DNA of 64,000 nt. Origin: Viola odorata. Its lineage: Eukaryota; Streptophyta; Magnoliopsida; Malpighiales; Violaceae. Each line of letters opens with the position of its first letter. The stretch's first letter is position 1. The position numbers were made by a program, and so were the translations under genes. Location of the stretch: positions 77,444,781-77,508,780 of the forward strand of contig OY829538.1 of the NCBI GenBank assembly GCA_963691705.1, in the 5' to 3' direction. The notes beneath the pieces are model-generated. The model was not told the origin of the DNA, made no database searches, and was given only the letters and a program-made list of their open reading frames with translations. Shown piece by piece: positions 1 through 11,661 of the stretch.

Positions 1-137
1 CTACTTTTTTACTTTAAATATTAGAATATTATGAAGAATTTTTTTTCTTAAAAATCTTGATTAATGATATGGACTCTAAAACGATATTCTTAGTGACTAA
101 TAAGCTGGTTGGTAAACTAGCGTGATGTTATCATTTA

Positions 138-313
138 CTCCTTCCAGTTTTTTTTAACTGGCGTTTTGATTTTGAGCATGCATATTAAAAAAATTGGATG
201 ACTCATTGTTTGACCCAAGAAAAAATCGTATATTTTTTCGAACATACATTAATCCGACTTCCTTAATATGCGTGCTCAAAATCAAAACGTCAGTTAAAAA
301 AAACTGGAGAAAG
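138..313. mobile_element. Stowaway-type MITE (Tc1/mariner-like), 176 bp
   Basis: Two long inverted arms of about 50 bp start with CTCCTTCCAG and end with CTGGAGAAAG. Each is flanked by a TA dinucleotide (136-137 and 314-315), the target site of Tc1/mariner elements. The arms carry the same core (GGATGACTCA, then TTTGACCC) as the MITEs at 27147 and 29636, so all three belong to one family. There is no coding capacity. Confidence 0.85.
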
Positions 314-2096
314 TAGTATACAGTAATAACTCATACTCAGCCCGGCGGCCAGGCCCACCTAATTAATGATCCTTCCTCCACCATTAACTACAGAGGCGAA
401 ACCTCATAGGGACTAGAGGGGTTGCGGTCCCCCGACCCCACGCCCCCCCCCCCCCCGACTTTTCAATTTTTTTTAATATATACATTAAATAAATAAATAA
501 AAATTTAATTCTTTCTTCCAAATCCCAATCCGACAATTCATTATCCCTCACCCTCACAAACCCATCACAGCATCACTCCTTCTCCTCTACCCTCACCGCC
601 AAATCCAAATCAAATCTAACACCGATTCTGAATCATCGGCGATTCAGCGACTCCCCTTCTCTCCCTCTCGACCAGTCGGTCTCCTCCTGGCCAAACTCCT
701 CTCCCTCTAGGTAAATTGTTATATGTTTTTATTTATGTTTTTTCTAGACGCAAAAGATGTATATTCATGTTTGTGTGGATCTTTATATGGAATTTTGTGT
801 GGATTTTTGCATTTTTACTGCATACAAATGAATAGAAATGCTAAGTAATGGTGTTGAATGATAACCATCGTACCATTTCATAATATCTTTTTTAAACCCC
901 CCTACATTATTAAATAAATATTTTGTGTAGAAAAAAAATGAAGTTTTAGTGTATTTCTTTTTGTAGGATTTGTTAGCCTATATAACACATTTATCTTCTT
1001 TTAGTAAAATACTTGACATACTAATAAATCTTAATTATAAACTTCTCATATTGTACATAATTTTTTTTTAATTTATTAAAATATTAATATTTTATACACG
1101 TTAACTATGCTATGTAGACAAATTTGAAATCATTTCGTGTCACATCAACAGAGAGTTTAGAAATATTTAACGTTGAGCAATAGAACGATATTAAATAATT
1201 TTCAAAAGTAGATGGACAAAAAAATGTCATTAACTGAAAATTTTGAGTGACTCAACCATTTCAAATACATGTTAGTCCATGTTTTTCAAATCATTATTCC
1301 TTGATCCTTATAGACATGAAAAGTCATAGATAGCATAATTCCTGCCCACATTCACTGCTGCTGACTGAAGTTTCCTGACACATTGACTCATAAGCCTATG
1401 CCAAACAGTTTAAGAGTCTTATCAAGTCGAACTTAATTTAGTTTAAGCTTGATTCATTAATTAAATTAATGAATTTTAAATGATTTTAAAATGATTTCTT
1501 GGTGAGTTTAAATGATTTTTTCCTTGTTATCTTTTAAACAAAGCCCCGAATAGCTCAATTCATTTGTAGCTAAACTTTTAGTGTTAAAAAATGACTTTTA
1601 CTTAATGTAAAGACCGATAAGTCAAGAAATAATGAGGTCATCGTTATCTCAAACCCATTAATTATATAAGTTGTTTCCATTACTTATCACCGTTACATCT
1701 ATACCGGCTTTTCCATGTACGTATATGAACATAACTTTTTTTTTTGGCGTCTTCTAGTGTTTTATTTCCTCTTCAGATATGAAATTGATTTTGTTTCAGC
1801 GTTGCCGGGTTCTTAAAGAAGTACATCACCTAAAGACTAAAAAAATAACGTTTAATTTGATAATTTTTTTATATCTAAAATATCATTTAATATAAAAGGG
1901 AGGGAGTACTCATGCCCTCCATATTTGTTTATAAGATTTAGGAGGCAATCCGTGAGGTAAATAGCCAAAGAGTGTCTTTTTTTAAATTTGAGAAACTGTT
2001 TTCTAAATTAGAGGATAAATGCAATTATTTATTGGCCAAAATGTCAAAAGATGCTCTATTATACATCATACATCCTACGTACTTTAATCCCCATAG
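314..2096. other. Intergenic; poly-C tract and exon-like pyrimidine-rich stretch
   Basis: No gene is supported here. A run of 14 C lies around 446-459. The stretch 520-710 is CT-rich and GC-richer than its surroundings and ends in CTCTAG followed by GTAAAT. It therefore looks like a 5' untranslated exon with a splice donor, possibly a captured or abandoned promoter fragment. A lone Stowaway-like end (GGGAGGGAGTA) sits at about 1899-1909 without a convincing partner. The rest is AT-rich. Confidence 0.4.
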
Positions 2097-2110
2097 CAGG
2101 TGACAACAGA

Positions 2111-2350
2111 CTTTTGGAAAACTGTTTTCTTAATTCAAAAAATATTTTCTACATTTCGATAATTTTTTAAAATTTGAAAAACGTTTTCTAATTTTGGAAA
2201 ATTGTTTTCTAAATTTGAAACAATGTTTTCTAAATTTAGAAAATGATTTTAAATTTGAAAAACGATTTTAAGTTCCAAAAAATATTTTCTGCATTTCAAT
2301 AACTTTTTTTAAAATTGGAAAACTGTTTTCATAATTCCAAGATATGTTTT
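2111..2350. repeat. Degenerate AT-rich minisatellite (GGAAAACTGTTTTCTAAATTT-like units)
   Basis: Imperfect units of about 20-22 bp, each built on a GAAAA...TTTTC palindromic core, run through this interval. A longer block (AAAAAATATTTTCT, then CATTTC, then AATAA) recurs at about 2137 and 2277, which gives a higher-order period of roughly 140 bp. Related single units occur upstream near 1985. The tract is non-coding and could form many small hairpins. Confidence 0.65.
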
Positions 2351-5300
2351 CTTCTATCTCCACAATGTGGTGGGTGACAAAGAAATCAGGAAAGGTGAAG
2401 GGATGGAATTTGATCAACTTTTTCTGTTTGGGAAACAACCGCCCCAATAGATCATCCGGGAAGCATTTACATCCATTGTCCAATGTAGAACAAAAAGAAC
2501 ACCCGCTCTCATACCAGTTGTTGGGAAAAAATCTCCCATCTAGGAACGAACAAAAAAATAGCAAATACACAATACCGAGAATTTACGTGGAAAACCTCCA
2601 CCGAGGAAAAACTACGGGACCAACTCCGACAATCTCCACTAATAATAAATTATTAGTCTTACAATTACATCAATATCAAAAGGTATTGACTCTCATAATT
2701 ACTCTCAGCTCAATCTCACATCTAGATCGATGAGACACAATCTAAAAAAATAATTAATCTTACTGATTATTTTTCTCTCAATCACTAACAAAAAAAAAAA
2801 TACTGCATATTTTTCTCTCTTAACAATCCCTTTTCACAGATCAGTTGCTCTCCGTTACAACTGATCTCTCTCTAGCTACATCGTTGCAATACCTTACTCC
2901 ATTTCTAAGTGCATATATTTATAGATGCATGCTCTCGGTACAACAAAAGTCAACAAATCAAAGTCAATGCTGCACCAAACAATTCAAAATTGGCAGCTCC
3001 TGTCCATTTGATGGCTTTCCATAATTCCATCCCAATAATTCAGCTGCCATACCTTTTCTTTCTCACTTTGTCGGCTCCCATGCCATTTCCATTTTTCACA
3101 TGCTACCTCAAACCTTCTAATTCCAACTCCCTAAGAGCTGGACTAACATTTTTGTAATGCTTCTAATTTGAGAAAGAGCGATTCAAATATACGTCCTTTT
3201 GAATTGGGTTCCCTTGTGGTAGCATTTCGGCTGAAAGAAACACATTCTGTAAGATATTTGTTATATGTTGTTGTCTCTTTATTTGCTGTATTTACATTTT
3301 AAACGCTTCTTTACTTGGAATTTGAGGTTTCTGCATATGTGTCTTTCTTGAGTTTAATTAAGAATTCTAAGCATCTAGGTTCAAAGAAGAGGTTTTTGTT
3401 TTCTTTATGCTATTTTTGCATCACTCCTTAGTTATTAGTATAGTTCCAGGTTAAGCACAGCTGGTGAAAACAATAAGCATTACTTACTTTCTTCATTTAG
3501 TTGCAGTGTTTAGGCTATCAGAGGAAGCGGATCGATGTCGAAATTGGTAGGTAGTAGATGAGGAAAAGTATGCATCAGATTGACTTTGCTTCTTGTCTCA
3601 AGAAAACTACATCTAGTCAGATAATAAGTCGTTCCAATAAGAGAAAATGTACAACTTTGTTAGTGGTCGAGCAAATGGAATTCGAAGCTAAAGGTGTCCG
3701 AAAAATTACTATAAAATAATTAACTTATGACATCCAAACATTCATAGTCTTCCTATTATTGTGAAGCATTTTATATATTAGAATGAAGTGATTATACAAT
3801 TTTGCATACTAGCTTGTGAGATTCTATGTCTATGGACTTAGTTTGATGTGAGAAATATTACCATATTTGACATGGGAAGGACTGAAATGAATTTTTTTTA
3901 ACACTATAGTATTTTCTTTAAAATGATTCGATACTATGAGAATTAAAGTGAAAATTTTAATAACTTAGTAGGATTTTATTATATACCTAATTACCCTAAT
4001 AAAATAAACTTGGCGCGCCATTGGAAGGCAATTCAATTAGTAGCGGAGCACATCTATATATATATATATATATATATATACTATATAAAAAGTACGAAGG
4101 GTTTATTCTTTTAAATTACTATGATATTCTTAAATTATTAAAATTTTTAAGGGTGTAATAGTCTTTTAATTTTTAAAATTACCTACCTATTAAAATTGAA
4201 TAAATCTATTATTCAACTACTTATTTAATTAATTAATTTACCTATTAAAATTGAATAAATCTATTACTCAATCACTTATTTAATTAATTAACCTTATTAA
4301 ACCCTAAACTTCACGACCTTCTTCTTCTTCCACCTTCCAATTGTAGCGCCAAAAGAACAAAAATGTACGAACTTTAATACTTGCTGGTAATTAGTTTCAT
4401 CTTTATTTCTTCATTAAGATCAATGATGGTTTAACTAGTGGGATTGAACTGCCAATATTTCGACTATTCTCAAATCTACTAGCCCTCCTTATTAATTTAG
4501 TTGCTGATATATATCAACGCACTTAACTTTCTTGTTGTTGGTTGAATAACTAATTTCTTCAATTGAAATAGATTTATATGTCACGAATAGCTTTTTAATA
4601 ATATATTTAACATGCTAATTGTGTTTTCGTCTTCACAGATCCGTCGTGTTTTTGGTAGCAGTTTGCTTGGCAATTCCTCCAATCATAGTAGCGAGTTGTG
4701 CATCAAATTACCGGAAGATTCGCTGGCCTTATCTGCAGTCTCACACACCGATACGGGTCCTTATCTACACTCTCAAACCAAGAAATCATAAAAATGAAGA
4801 AGGGAACTAGCTGAAAAAGTTGCTCCAATCTTCATTGTGAATTTCCAACTTTGCTGCCACCCTCTTTTCACAATGACTTTACTGTCAATCCTCTTCTCTT
4901 TTCTTTGGTTGGTGTTGACCATTTTAACACTATCGTTAATTAATCTTCCCAACTTCCTCAGTATTAGATTATACTCCTTGATTGCCGGAGTAGTAAGTAG
5001 TAACAAATTGATACTAAAATAAAAACTTGGGCACTCAAAGACAAGACAAGCAAACAACAAAAACATTGACTTTTGTTTAACCAACCACCCTCCTTTCCTT
5101 GATTGCCACAATGAGTTCCTAAAGTTAATTATCTCAACATCCATCCTGCTCTGTGTTCTCTTTTACTCCTTCTGATGTGATTCTAATCAGGTAATTATCC
5201 ATATATACTTTCTTTTTTCTTCTTTCTCTTTTGATTATATAAATATCCATGCCTGTGCTTATGATGCATACATATGTATATATTGCTTCTGTTGATCAGA

Positions 5301-5678
5301 TCCTTAATTTGAAGAACATTTTGTAGCTAGCTAGTCGGCATGTCAATTATCATCACTTGTGCTGATCATCTGCTTAATTCTCATCTATAACCACAGCAGG
5401 TAATTTTATTTTATTTTGGTGGGTTGATAATTTTTGGTTCAATTGGTAAGAAGCTTGAGTTTTACGGTTTGGGACAAAATGCAGGGAGAGGATCAGTTTT
5501 GTTTAATTAGATTTATTAAGTTAGAAAATATCAGGGACTAAAGTTTGAGGTTGAATAAATGAGGGACTGATGTTTAGGATCGCGTATACCTCAAGGACCT
5601 TAGAATATTTTTTTCACTTTATTTTTAGCAGTCCTTTAACTAGTTGTATTGTATAAATGCAGCAGGTTGTTGAGAAGA
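2351..5678. other. Intergenic DNA upstream of the NLR gene; (TA)n and a 55-bp tandem duplication
   Basis: Short open frames exist here but none resembles a protein I know. The stretch 2575-3160 has the look of an old repeat (ACGTGGAAAACC near its start), without recognisable ends. A (TA)n microsatellite lies at about 4052-4081. A 55-bp unit is repeated twice in tandem at 4185-4294. Candidate splice donors (CAG followed by GTAATT at about 5191 and 5399) and an acceptor (ATGCAG just before 5660) suggest that the NLR gene has one or more untranslated leader exons in 5100-5400. Confidence 0.4.
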
Positions 5679-8600
5679 ATGGCAGATATTAAGCTGCATT
5701 TCAAGAACGAGTCCGGCAAGTATAAGTGCAACTATTGCGGACATTATCTTGCTCCAAGTGCTTCAACAACAAGGTTGAGAGCTCATCTCATCGGAGAGCC
5801 AAATGCCGGTACTAAAATTTGTCTAAAGGTTCCTGATGATGTTAGGATGTCTCTATCATTATGTGGAATCAACAAAAGACAGAAAACCGCGACTGGCCAT
5901 ATCCTGCCATCCCCTTCAAATCTTCCACCTGCAGAAACAGAAGGTATGACAGTAGCGATGACGTTGGTTTTGCCACCAAATGGAAGTGGTGCAAACAACT
6001 ACTTGGGGAATCAACGACAAGAAAACCAGTTGAGAGATGACGAATGTGATGATTTGCTTCGGGAATTTATGATGTCAACACATCCAAGTGAGAGTGGTAG
6101 TGTTGAAAATTTGCCACTTCCAAATGACATGAATGGAAGGACAACGCAATTGCAACACCAATTTACTACCGAATATTTGCCACCAAATGAGAGTTGCAGC
6201 AATCTCGAGCCAGAGGCATTCCTACCTACAGATTTAGTCACTCAAGATTTAAGAAACAGCTGCTTGACGGTTGAGGCCGACCAGCATGGAGTGGGAGATG
6301 CAGAAATGGTTCAACAAGAAGTCCAAATGGTGGAAGGTAATCGAGAGGGTGAAGGATCTGCATTCCGGACCAAAAGGCTAGTGGGTGAAACTTTTGTGAA
6401 AAACGAGCGAAAGATATGGTCTTGGTTGATGGATGATCAAGTGTTACGAGTTGGCATTTACGGTATGGGGGGCGTGGGCAAAACCACACTAATGAAGCAT
6501 ATTCAAACTCGTCTCAAGAGACAAAACTCATTTAAGGTTTATTGGGTTGCTGTATCTCAAGATTTCAACATTTGGAAATTACAAAATCTTATAGCTCAGA
6601 AAATTAATTTGAACTTTTCGGACAAGGAAGAAGAGGAGGAAAGAACTGAAAAGTTAACTCAAGCATTGCAAGAAAAGCAAAAATGTATTCTCATTTTAGA
6701 TAATTTGTGGAACTACTTTGACGTAGATGAAGCGGGAATTCCAGTAAAAGCTGGTGGATGCAAGCTGGTTATTACCACCCGATTGTTGAATGTCTGCCAA
6801 AAAATGGACTGCAATGAAGCGAACATAATACAAGTCCAAGCTCTTTCTAGGGGAGAAGCTTGGGTCTTGTTCACAAAGGAATTGGGCAATTATAGCACTG
6901 AAGTGGAGCAACTAGCAAAATTTGTTGCAATAGAATGCGATGGTCTGCCTCTCGGGATCAGAGTCATGGCGAGGGTCATGAAGGGAATCCGTGAAGTTCA
7001 CAGTTGGAGGAATGCGCTGGAGGAATTGAGGGAATCAAAACTTAGTGAAGGTCATAAGATGCGAGAAGAAGTTTTCCCTGTACTGAAATCCAGCTACCTT
7101 CACTTGATTGATCCAGCATTGCGAAAGTGTTTGTTGTACTGCGCATTATTTCCAGAAGATCATAAAATTGACAGAGGTGAGCTAATTGAGTATATGATTG
7201 TAGAGGGAATAATAGATGCAAAGAAAAGCAGACGAGCAGAATTGGATAGGGGACACACAATGCTTGATACACTTGTGAATGCATGCTTATTGGAAGGTAA
7301 TACTAGATATGTGTGGATGCATGACCTAATTAGGGACATGGCGATCTGTGAATTAAGAGAGAGGTTCAATACGCTTGTGGAACCAGGGTCACAATTAAAA
7401 GAATTACCAGACCTGGAGGAGTGGACAGAGAATTTGGTGTGTGTGTCGTTGATGTATAATGACATTGAGGTGATTCCTTTCCGCCATACTTCAAGGTGTC
7501 CTGATCTTTCAACATTATTGTTACGTGACAATTATGGATTGAGAAAGATAGCTGGTTCATTTTTAAAGCAATTTCAGAAGCTCAAAGTTCTTGATCTTTC
7601 TTGGTGCCCTGAAATTAAGAAATTGCCCGTATACGTTAGTGATTTGGTGAATCTCACTGCTTTATTACTCCGTGGATGTTGGAAGCTAAGTCATGTGCCA
7701 TCGTTAGCAAAGCTAGAGAGATTAAAGAAGTTAGATCTTTCCAGTTGTGAAATGCTTAAAAGGATACCTGAAGGCGTGGAATTGCTGATCAACCTCAAGC
7801 ATCTAGATCTCTCCTTAAGTGGAATAGAAAGGATAGGGAGTGAGATAATACCTAAACTTTCTCGGTTGCAAGTCCTTAATCTATGGAAAACAGGAGTCTC
7901 AGTTAAAGGAAAGGAAGTGGGGAGGTTGGTGAAGTTGGAAAGCCTAGAATGCAATTTTGATGATACCAAAGAGTGGAGGAAGTACTTTAAATCTCGAGAG
8001 AAGTCACAACAACCACTCACTCATTACTTTTTTTTTATAGGGGAGGTGATTTATGGTTGGCGCGAACGTTTAGCGTTTTATATTCGTGATGATTGGACAT
8101 CAAGCAGTGGAGTGTATATACTAGGGGGCAGTAGTAGTAATGATTATGTGGCATTGCCACTGCCCACTGACATTCAAGCATTGATTATCCAGAATGATCG
8201 CAATGGCTCTGTATGGGACAGTGTTTTAGCACTAAAACATACAACTCAGCTGCACTTTCTTCATCTGGATAGATGTGATGGAATAGTGCGCTTGGTGAAC
8301 GCACCGTGGGACAACTTGCGTGGCCTCTCCGAAGTAGAAAAGGGTACTACTACTGATATTATTGCTACAACACCATTCCTGTCAAACCTGACATCAATTG
8401 AAATAAGGCGGTGTCACAAGTTGAAGAATTTGTACCCTGCCCGTTCGCTGCCTAACCTACAAAAGATTTCGGTATGGGATTGTAGAGGCATGGAAGAAGT
8501 ATTTGGAACAGACCAAGAAGGTCAGCAAGTAGGACTCAATCTTCCACAGCTAGTCATATTGGAATTGCTGGGTTTACCAGAACTGAGAAGCATATACAAT

Positions 8601-8801
8601 GGCGCGATCACTTGTCATTCACTACATGATATCCTATTGGATAATTGCCCGAAGCTAGGTAGGATAACTTTCCCTCTTCCACAACCTTCCCTTGGGAGAA
8701 TTAGAGTTTATTCAAAGGAATGGTGGGAATCAGTGCAGTGGGGCAGCGCCAAGGACAAAATTTATCTCCAATCCCTTGCTGGATTTAAGTATTTGATTTA
8801 A
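5679..8801 (+). CDS. BED zinc finger-NB-ARC-LRR disease-resistance protein
   Basis: A 1,040-residue single-exon NLR, an intracellular immune receptor expected to sense pathogen effectors and trigger defence. Residues 1-60 form a BED-type zinc finger (CNYCGHYL, then RLRAHL and a distal Cys), of the kind integrated in BED-NLRs such as rice Xa1 and wheat Yr7. An acidic/polar linker follows. The NB-ARC domain has a P-loop at about 260 (GMGGVGKTT), kinase-2 at about 337 (ILILDNLW), RNBS-B (KLVITTR), GLPL, RNBS-D (CALFPEDHKI) and an MHD at about 546 (MHDLIRDMA). Leucine-rich repeats run from about 580 to the end. The start is the first ATG after a probable intron acceptor; the frame also opens 30 bases upstream, but without ATG. 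All ATP-site motifs are intact, so it looks functional. The oligo-T followed by ATAG at 8028-8040 resembles a splice acceptor but reads through in frame. Confidence 0.94.
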   Translation: MADIKLHFKNESGKYKCNYCGHYLAPSASTTRLRAHLIGEPNAGTKICLKVPDDVRMSLSLCGINKRQKTATGHILPSPSNLPPAETEGMTVAMTLVLPPNGSGANNYLGNQRQENQLRDDECDDLLREFMMSTHPSESGSVENLPLPNDMNGRTTQLQHQFTTEYLPPNESCSNLEPEAFLPTDLVTQDLRNSCLTVEADQHGVGDAEMVQQEVQMVEGNREGEGSAFRTKRLVGETFVKNERKIWSWLMDDQVLRVGIYGMGGVGKTTLMKHIQTRLKRQNSFKVYWVAVSQDFNIWKLQNLIAQKINLNFSDKEEEEERTEKLTQALQEKQKCILILDNLWNYFDVDEAGIPVKAGGCKLVITTRLLNVCQKMDCNEANIIQVQALSRGEAWVLFTKELGNYSTEVEQLAKFVAIECDGLPLGIRVMARVMKGIREVHSWRNALEELRESKLSEGHKMREEVFPVLKSSYLHLIDPALRKCLLYCALFPEDHKIDRGELIEYMIVEGIIDAKKSRRAELDRGHTMLDTLVNACLLEGNTRYVWMHDLIRDMAICELRERFNTLVEPGSQLKELPDLEEWTENLVCVSLMYNDIEVIPFRHTSRCPDLSTLLLRDNYGLRKIAGSFLKQFQKLKVLDLSWCPEIKKLPVYVSDLVNLTALLLRGCWKLSHVPSLAKLERLKKLDLSSCEMLKRIPEGVELLINLKHLDLSLSGIERIGSEIIPKLSRLQVLNLWKTGVSVKGKEVGRLVKLESLECNFDDTKEWRKYFKSREKSQQPLTHYFFFIGEVIYGWRERLAFYIRDDWTSSSGVYILGGSSSNDYVALPLPTDIQALIIQNDRNGSVWDSVLALKHTTQLHFLHLDRCDGIVRLVNAPWDNLRGLSEVEKGTTTDIIATTPFLSNLTSIEIRRCHKLKNLYPARSLPNLQKISVWDCRGMEEVFGTDQEGQQVGLNLPQLVILELLGLPELRSIYNGAITCHSLHDILLDNCPKLGRITFPLPQPSLGRIRVYSKEWWESVQWGSAKDKIYLQSLAGFKYLI

Positions 8802-9650
8802 AAAAAATGTCCATATTGCTAATTAGGACAACATTTTCTTCAAGTTTTATTATATCAATATGTTTCATAGTGCCGTTGATAATTAATGCATTGATCAATA
8901 ATAATAGATGACAGAGGTGCCAAGATGTGGTTGATCGTGTAGGATCATATTGAATGAGTTGGACCTTTTGGTAGATATAAACAACAACCAGTCAGTCGCC
9001 AAAACTACCCATGTTGATTCTTCCTTTCTTCCTTTCTTTCTATTTTCTTTTTCTTTTTCTACATTATATTAAATGTTTTAACTAGGAAGCAACGTTAACA
9101 CAAGACTGAGATCTTTAGTTTCTGTATACAAAATATCAATTTCTAATTTATGATAAATTGAAAGGGCAGTCTTAATTAACAAGGGAGAGGTGCGGTTGCC
9201 TCGAAATAAATTTCACCCACACGTCGAAATATTAACTACGTTTGTTTATAATTGAGTGATAAGTGACTCAATCACTTTTAGTTTAAATATAAAATTCGAA
9301 TATGAAAAATTTAGAAAATTATGCTTTTCTTCTTCAACGTTTAAGAAAATAAGAAAATCATTTCCGTTTTCAGCATTTATTCAAATAAAAATAGTTTCAA
9401 GATTAATAATACGGCCATGGTGAGGCTATTAGCACTCATATTCAAATAAAAATGGTTTCAATTAATAATACACCAATTAGTTGTTCGTAAAATTAAAGAA
9501 TTGATATCACTAACTCTGAAAACTCTTCTTTTGATTGATTATGTTTTAGTTGCTACTAAGATGAGATACAATAGTTGAACGGAATAATATAGTAATTCAA
9601 ACCCAAGAAGTGAGATATTTGAATTAGTAATATATTATAAATATGAACTT
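8802..9650. other. Intergenic
   Basis: This holds the 3' flank of the NLR gene and AT-rich DNA with a CTTT/CTTTTT-rich tract at about 9022-9060. A short segment (TCAAATAAAAAT followed by GTTTCAA) is repeated at about 9372 and 9440. I see no gene or element boundary. Confidence 0.4.
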
Positions 9651-10535
9651 GTTGGCGAGTGGGTAATGGAAGATCTATCTCCATCTTGCTTTCCCACTTT
9701 TATCCCCGGTTTCAATTATGTCCCACACCGCCACAGTCAATGGAACTCTGAACTTGTGCGCCAAATCTTTTGTCCACCGGAAGCACAGGTTATCTTGGCA
9801 ACACCATTGAGTTATAGGGAGGTGGATGACAAACTATACTGGGAATACACAAAGAATGGGGTGTACACTGTCAGATATGGGTACCACTTGATCCTTGACT
9901 ATTATTCTCAGAGTTCTGCTCAGTATGAAGAATCACATACCAACGACAGCAAGGTTTAATGGTGGACAAAGATGTGGAATCTATTCCTACCTCCAAAAGT
10001 AAAGAATTTCTTATGGAGATTTTTCTGTGATCTCTTACCTACCAGAGTCAATCTATCAAAACAAGGTATTCAGCTTGATCCCTTGTGTCCGATTTACAAT
10101 GCTCTGCCCCTGAAACAGTTTTTCATCTATTTCGTGAATGCCCACATGCCACCCAATTATGGACCAAATGCAACTTATCGTTTATTGGTAATGTCCCTAA
10201 CCACAACTCTTTTGCTGAATGGATATCCTTACTATGGTCCACTTTGGATGAGCAGAGTATGATCATCTTCGCCATTAACGCTTGGTCATTATGGTGTGCT
10301 CAAAATCATCTAGTTTTTGAACTAGAACCACAATCAGTACTGGACGTTACAATGCGAGCCAAATGTGTAATGGATGATGAATACCAGAGAGCTAACTCTC
10401 TCGAAAAACCTGATAAACCACCTTCGAGTGTAAGTTTTATTCTTTATGATAAAGCACAGGATTTCTGAAACTGAATGTCGATGCTGCAATTGCAACAGAC
10501 GGAGCTGGGTTAGGATGCGATGATGAAATTAGTAA
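9651..10535 (+). pseudogene. Decayed non-LTR retrotransposon (LINE) fragment: zf-RVT and RNase H region
   Basis: Broken reading frames match the C-terminal part of plant LINE polyproteins. A segment ending in YWEYTKNGVYTVRYGYHL comes first. An in-frame stop follows (9957-9959). Then comes the zinc-finger region after the reverse transcriptase (WNLFLPPKVKNFLWRF; LLPTRVNLSKQGI), a frameshift near 10095 inside the Cys motif, and ETVFHLFRECPHA. After another frame change the start of an RNase H-like domain (KLNVDAA) is seen at about 10469. The reverse transcriptase and endonuclease are absent, so the copy is 5'-truncated and dead. No poly-A tail or target duplication was recognised. Confidence 0.78.
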
Positions 10536-11210
10536 GTTTTATGCAATCCATCCTTCTGTTTTTCATTATTTTTATTCTTTTTGGTAAACACATGAAAGGG
10601 AATTAGTGGGTAAAATAATCAAATAATTTTCTTATTTTATGTTTATTTACTTTAAACGAAGTAATACATAATTGATTTGAATATGATGATGAAATTAGTA
10701 GTTATATTATATATCCACGTTCTAGGCCAGAGCCAAATGCTAGTTAACATATACAAATGAAGCTACTGTTCTACTTCATTAACAGAAAGCAATATTACAA
10801 CAAGGTCCATCATGATGCTTTTTAGCCCATTTAAGCAGTGGCCCGACCCGAAAACTAAAACAAATATTCAGAATAGATCTTGAATATAATTAAAGGAAAC
10901 TAACTTCATATAATTAGGTAACTATTTATTTTTAAAGAAAAGTAATAGATTTATCATTAAACTATACAATGCATTTTTTCTTCAAAAATAATACCAATTA
11001 GATACAACATAGATTATTCCAAAAAAAAAACCACAACCAATAAATAAATATTATACTTCAATTTCTAAATCATCACAAACGAATTAAATTAAAATTCAGA
11101 CCCCCCTCCATTTCCCAGGTTTGAACCTATGAGATGCACTTTACTACCGGGTTAGAAACTCATGCGCTTTAACAATGACACGTTCTATCTCATCCCATCA
11201 ACGCTTCTGT
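10536..11210. other. Intergenic
   Basis: AT-rich sequence without a supported gene. I see no repeat boundary. The stretch 11100-11210 has ordinary composition and probably contains the 3' flank of the minus-strand HIPP-like gene. Confidence 0.35.
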
Positions 11211-11213
11211 AAT

Positions 11214-11661
11214 TCACATCAAACAATAACTTGAGTAGCTTGGAGTTTTCTGAATTTCCTCATAATTTTGAGGGATAGGACTCGGCGGCCACAGCGAATA
11301 ATCATAATAATGTTGGCAATTTTGGTGATGAAGACTGTTATTAATGGTCCAACATTCATGTTGAGGATGGTAACCATTATGATCACAACTAGGGTAGGAT
11401 GATTCGTAAGGGTGACAACCTTGATGGCAATTGATCCAACATTCTTGTCTAGGATTGTATTGTGGTGTGTACTTTCTTCCACATTGAATACACCCTTCAA
11501 TATTAGTAGTAGGTTGATCACCATTTCTTCCATAATCAACCCTTATCAGCTTCGCATGCTTTCCTACTTTCTCAGATACTTCTAGAATTTTTTGAGGGCT
11601 GATGTTGCCGGAAAGATAAGCTAGACCTAGCTCGGCATCAATCACGTAGGACACATCTAAC
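11214..11661 (-). CDS. Heavy-metal-associated (HMA/HIPP-like) protein, terminal exon of a partial gene
   Basis: The exon starts after an acceptor (TTCGTTAG) at about 11662 and encodes the second half of an HMA fold (DAELGLAYLSGNISPQKILE, then KVGKHAKLIRVDYG). A Cys/His/Tyr-rich tail of about 90 residues (CIQCGRKY; HPQHECW) follows. HIPPs bind metals through a CxxC in the first half of the fold and are usually prenylated at a C-terminal CaaX box. Here the CxxC half is not found: the best upstream candidate is a short exon ending ATGGACAACTTAG with a GTAACA donor at about 11808, and it has no CxxC. The protein ends Tyr-Cys-Leu-Met, with Cys third from the end, so it is not a standard CaaX box. 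It may be a divergent gene or a decaying copy. Confidence 0.5.

Noticed and set aside
520..715. Possible first exon of a plus-strand gene
   Set aside because: It has exon-like composition and a donor, but I found no downstream coding exon, so it is only described within the intergenic entry.
1899..1909. Stowaway-like end
   Set aside because: No convincing partner end within a plausible distance.
4773..5144. A 123-residue minus-strand open frame
   Set aside because: No recognisable domain or splice support; probably chance in AT-rich DNA.
5649..5678. Earlier start of the NLR frame
   Set aside because: The upstream codons lack an ATG and include a probable splice acceptor; the first ATG at 5679 opens directly into the BED finger.
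8028..8040. Poly-T plus ATAG, like an intron acceptor inside the NLR
   Set aside because: The reading frame continues through it and no matching donor with better coding continuity is evident; the encoded segment fits the family.
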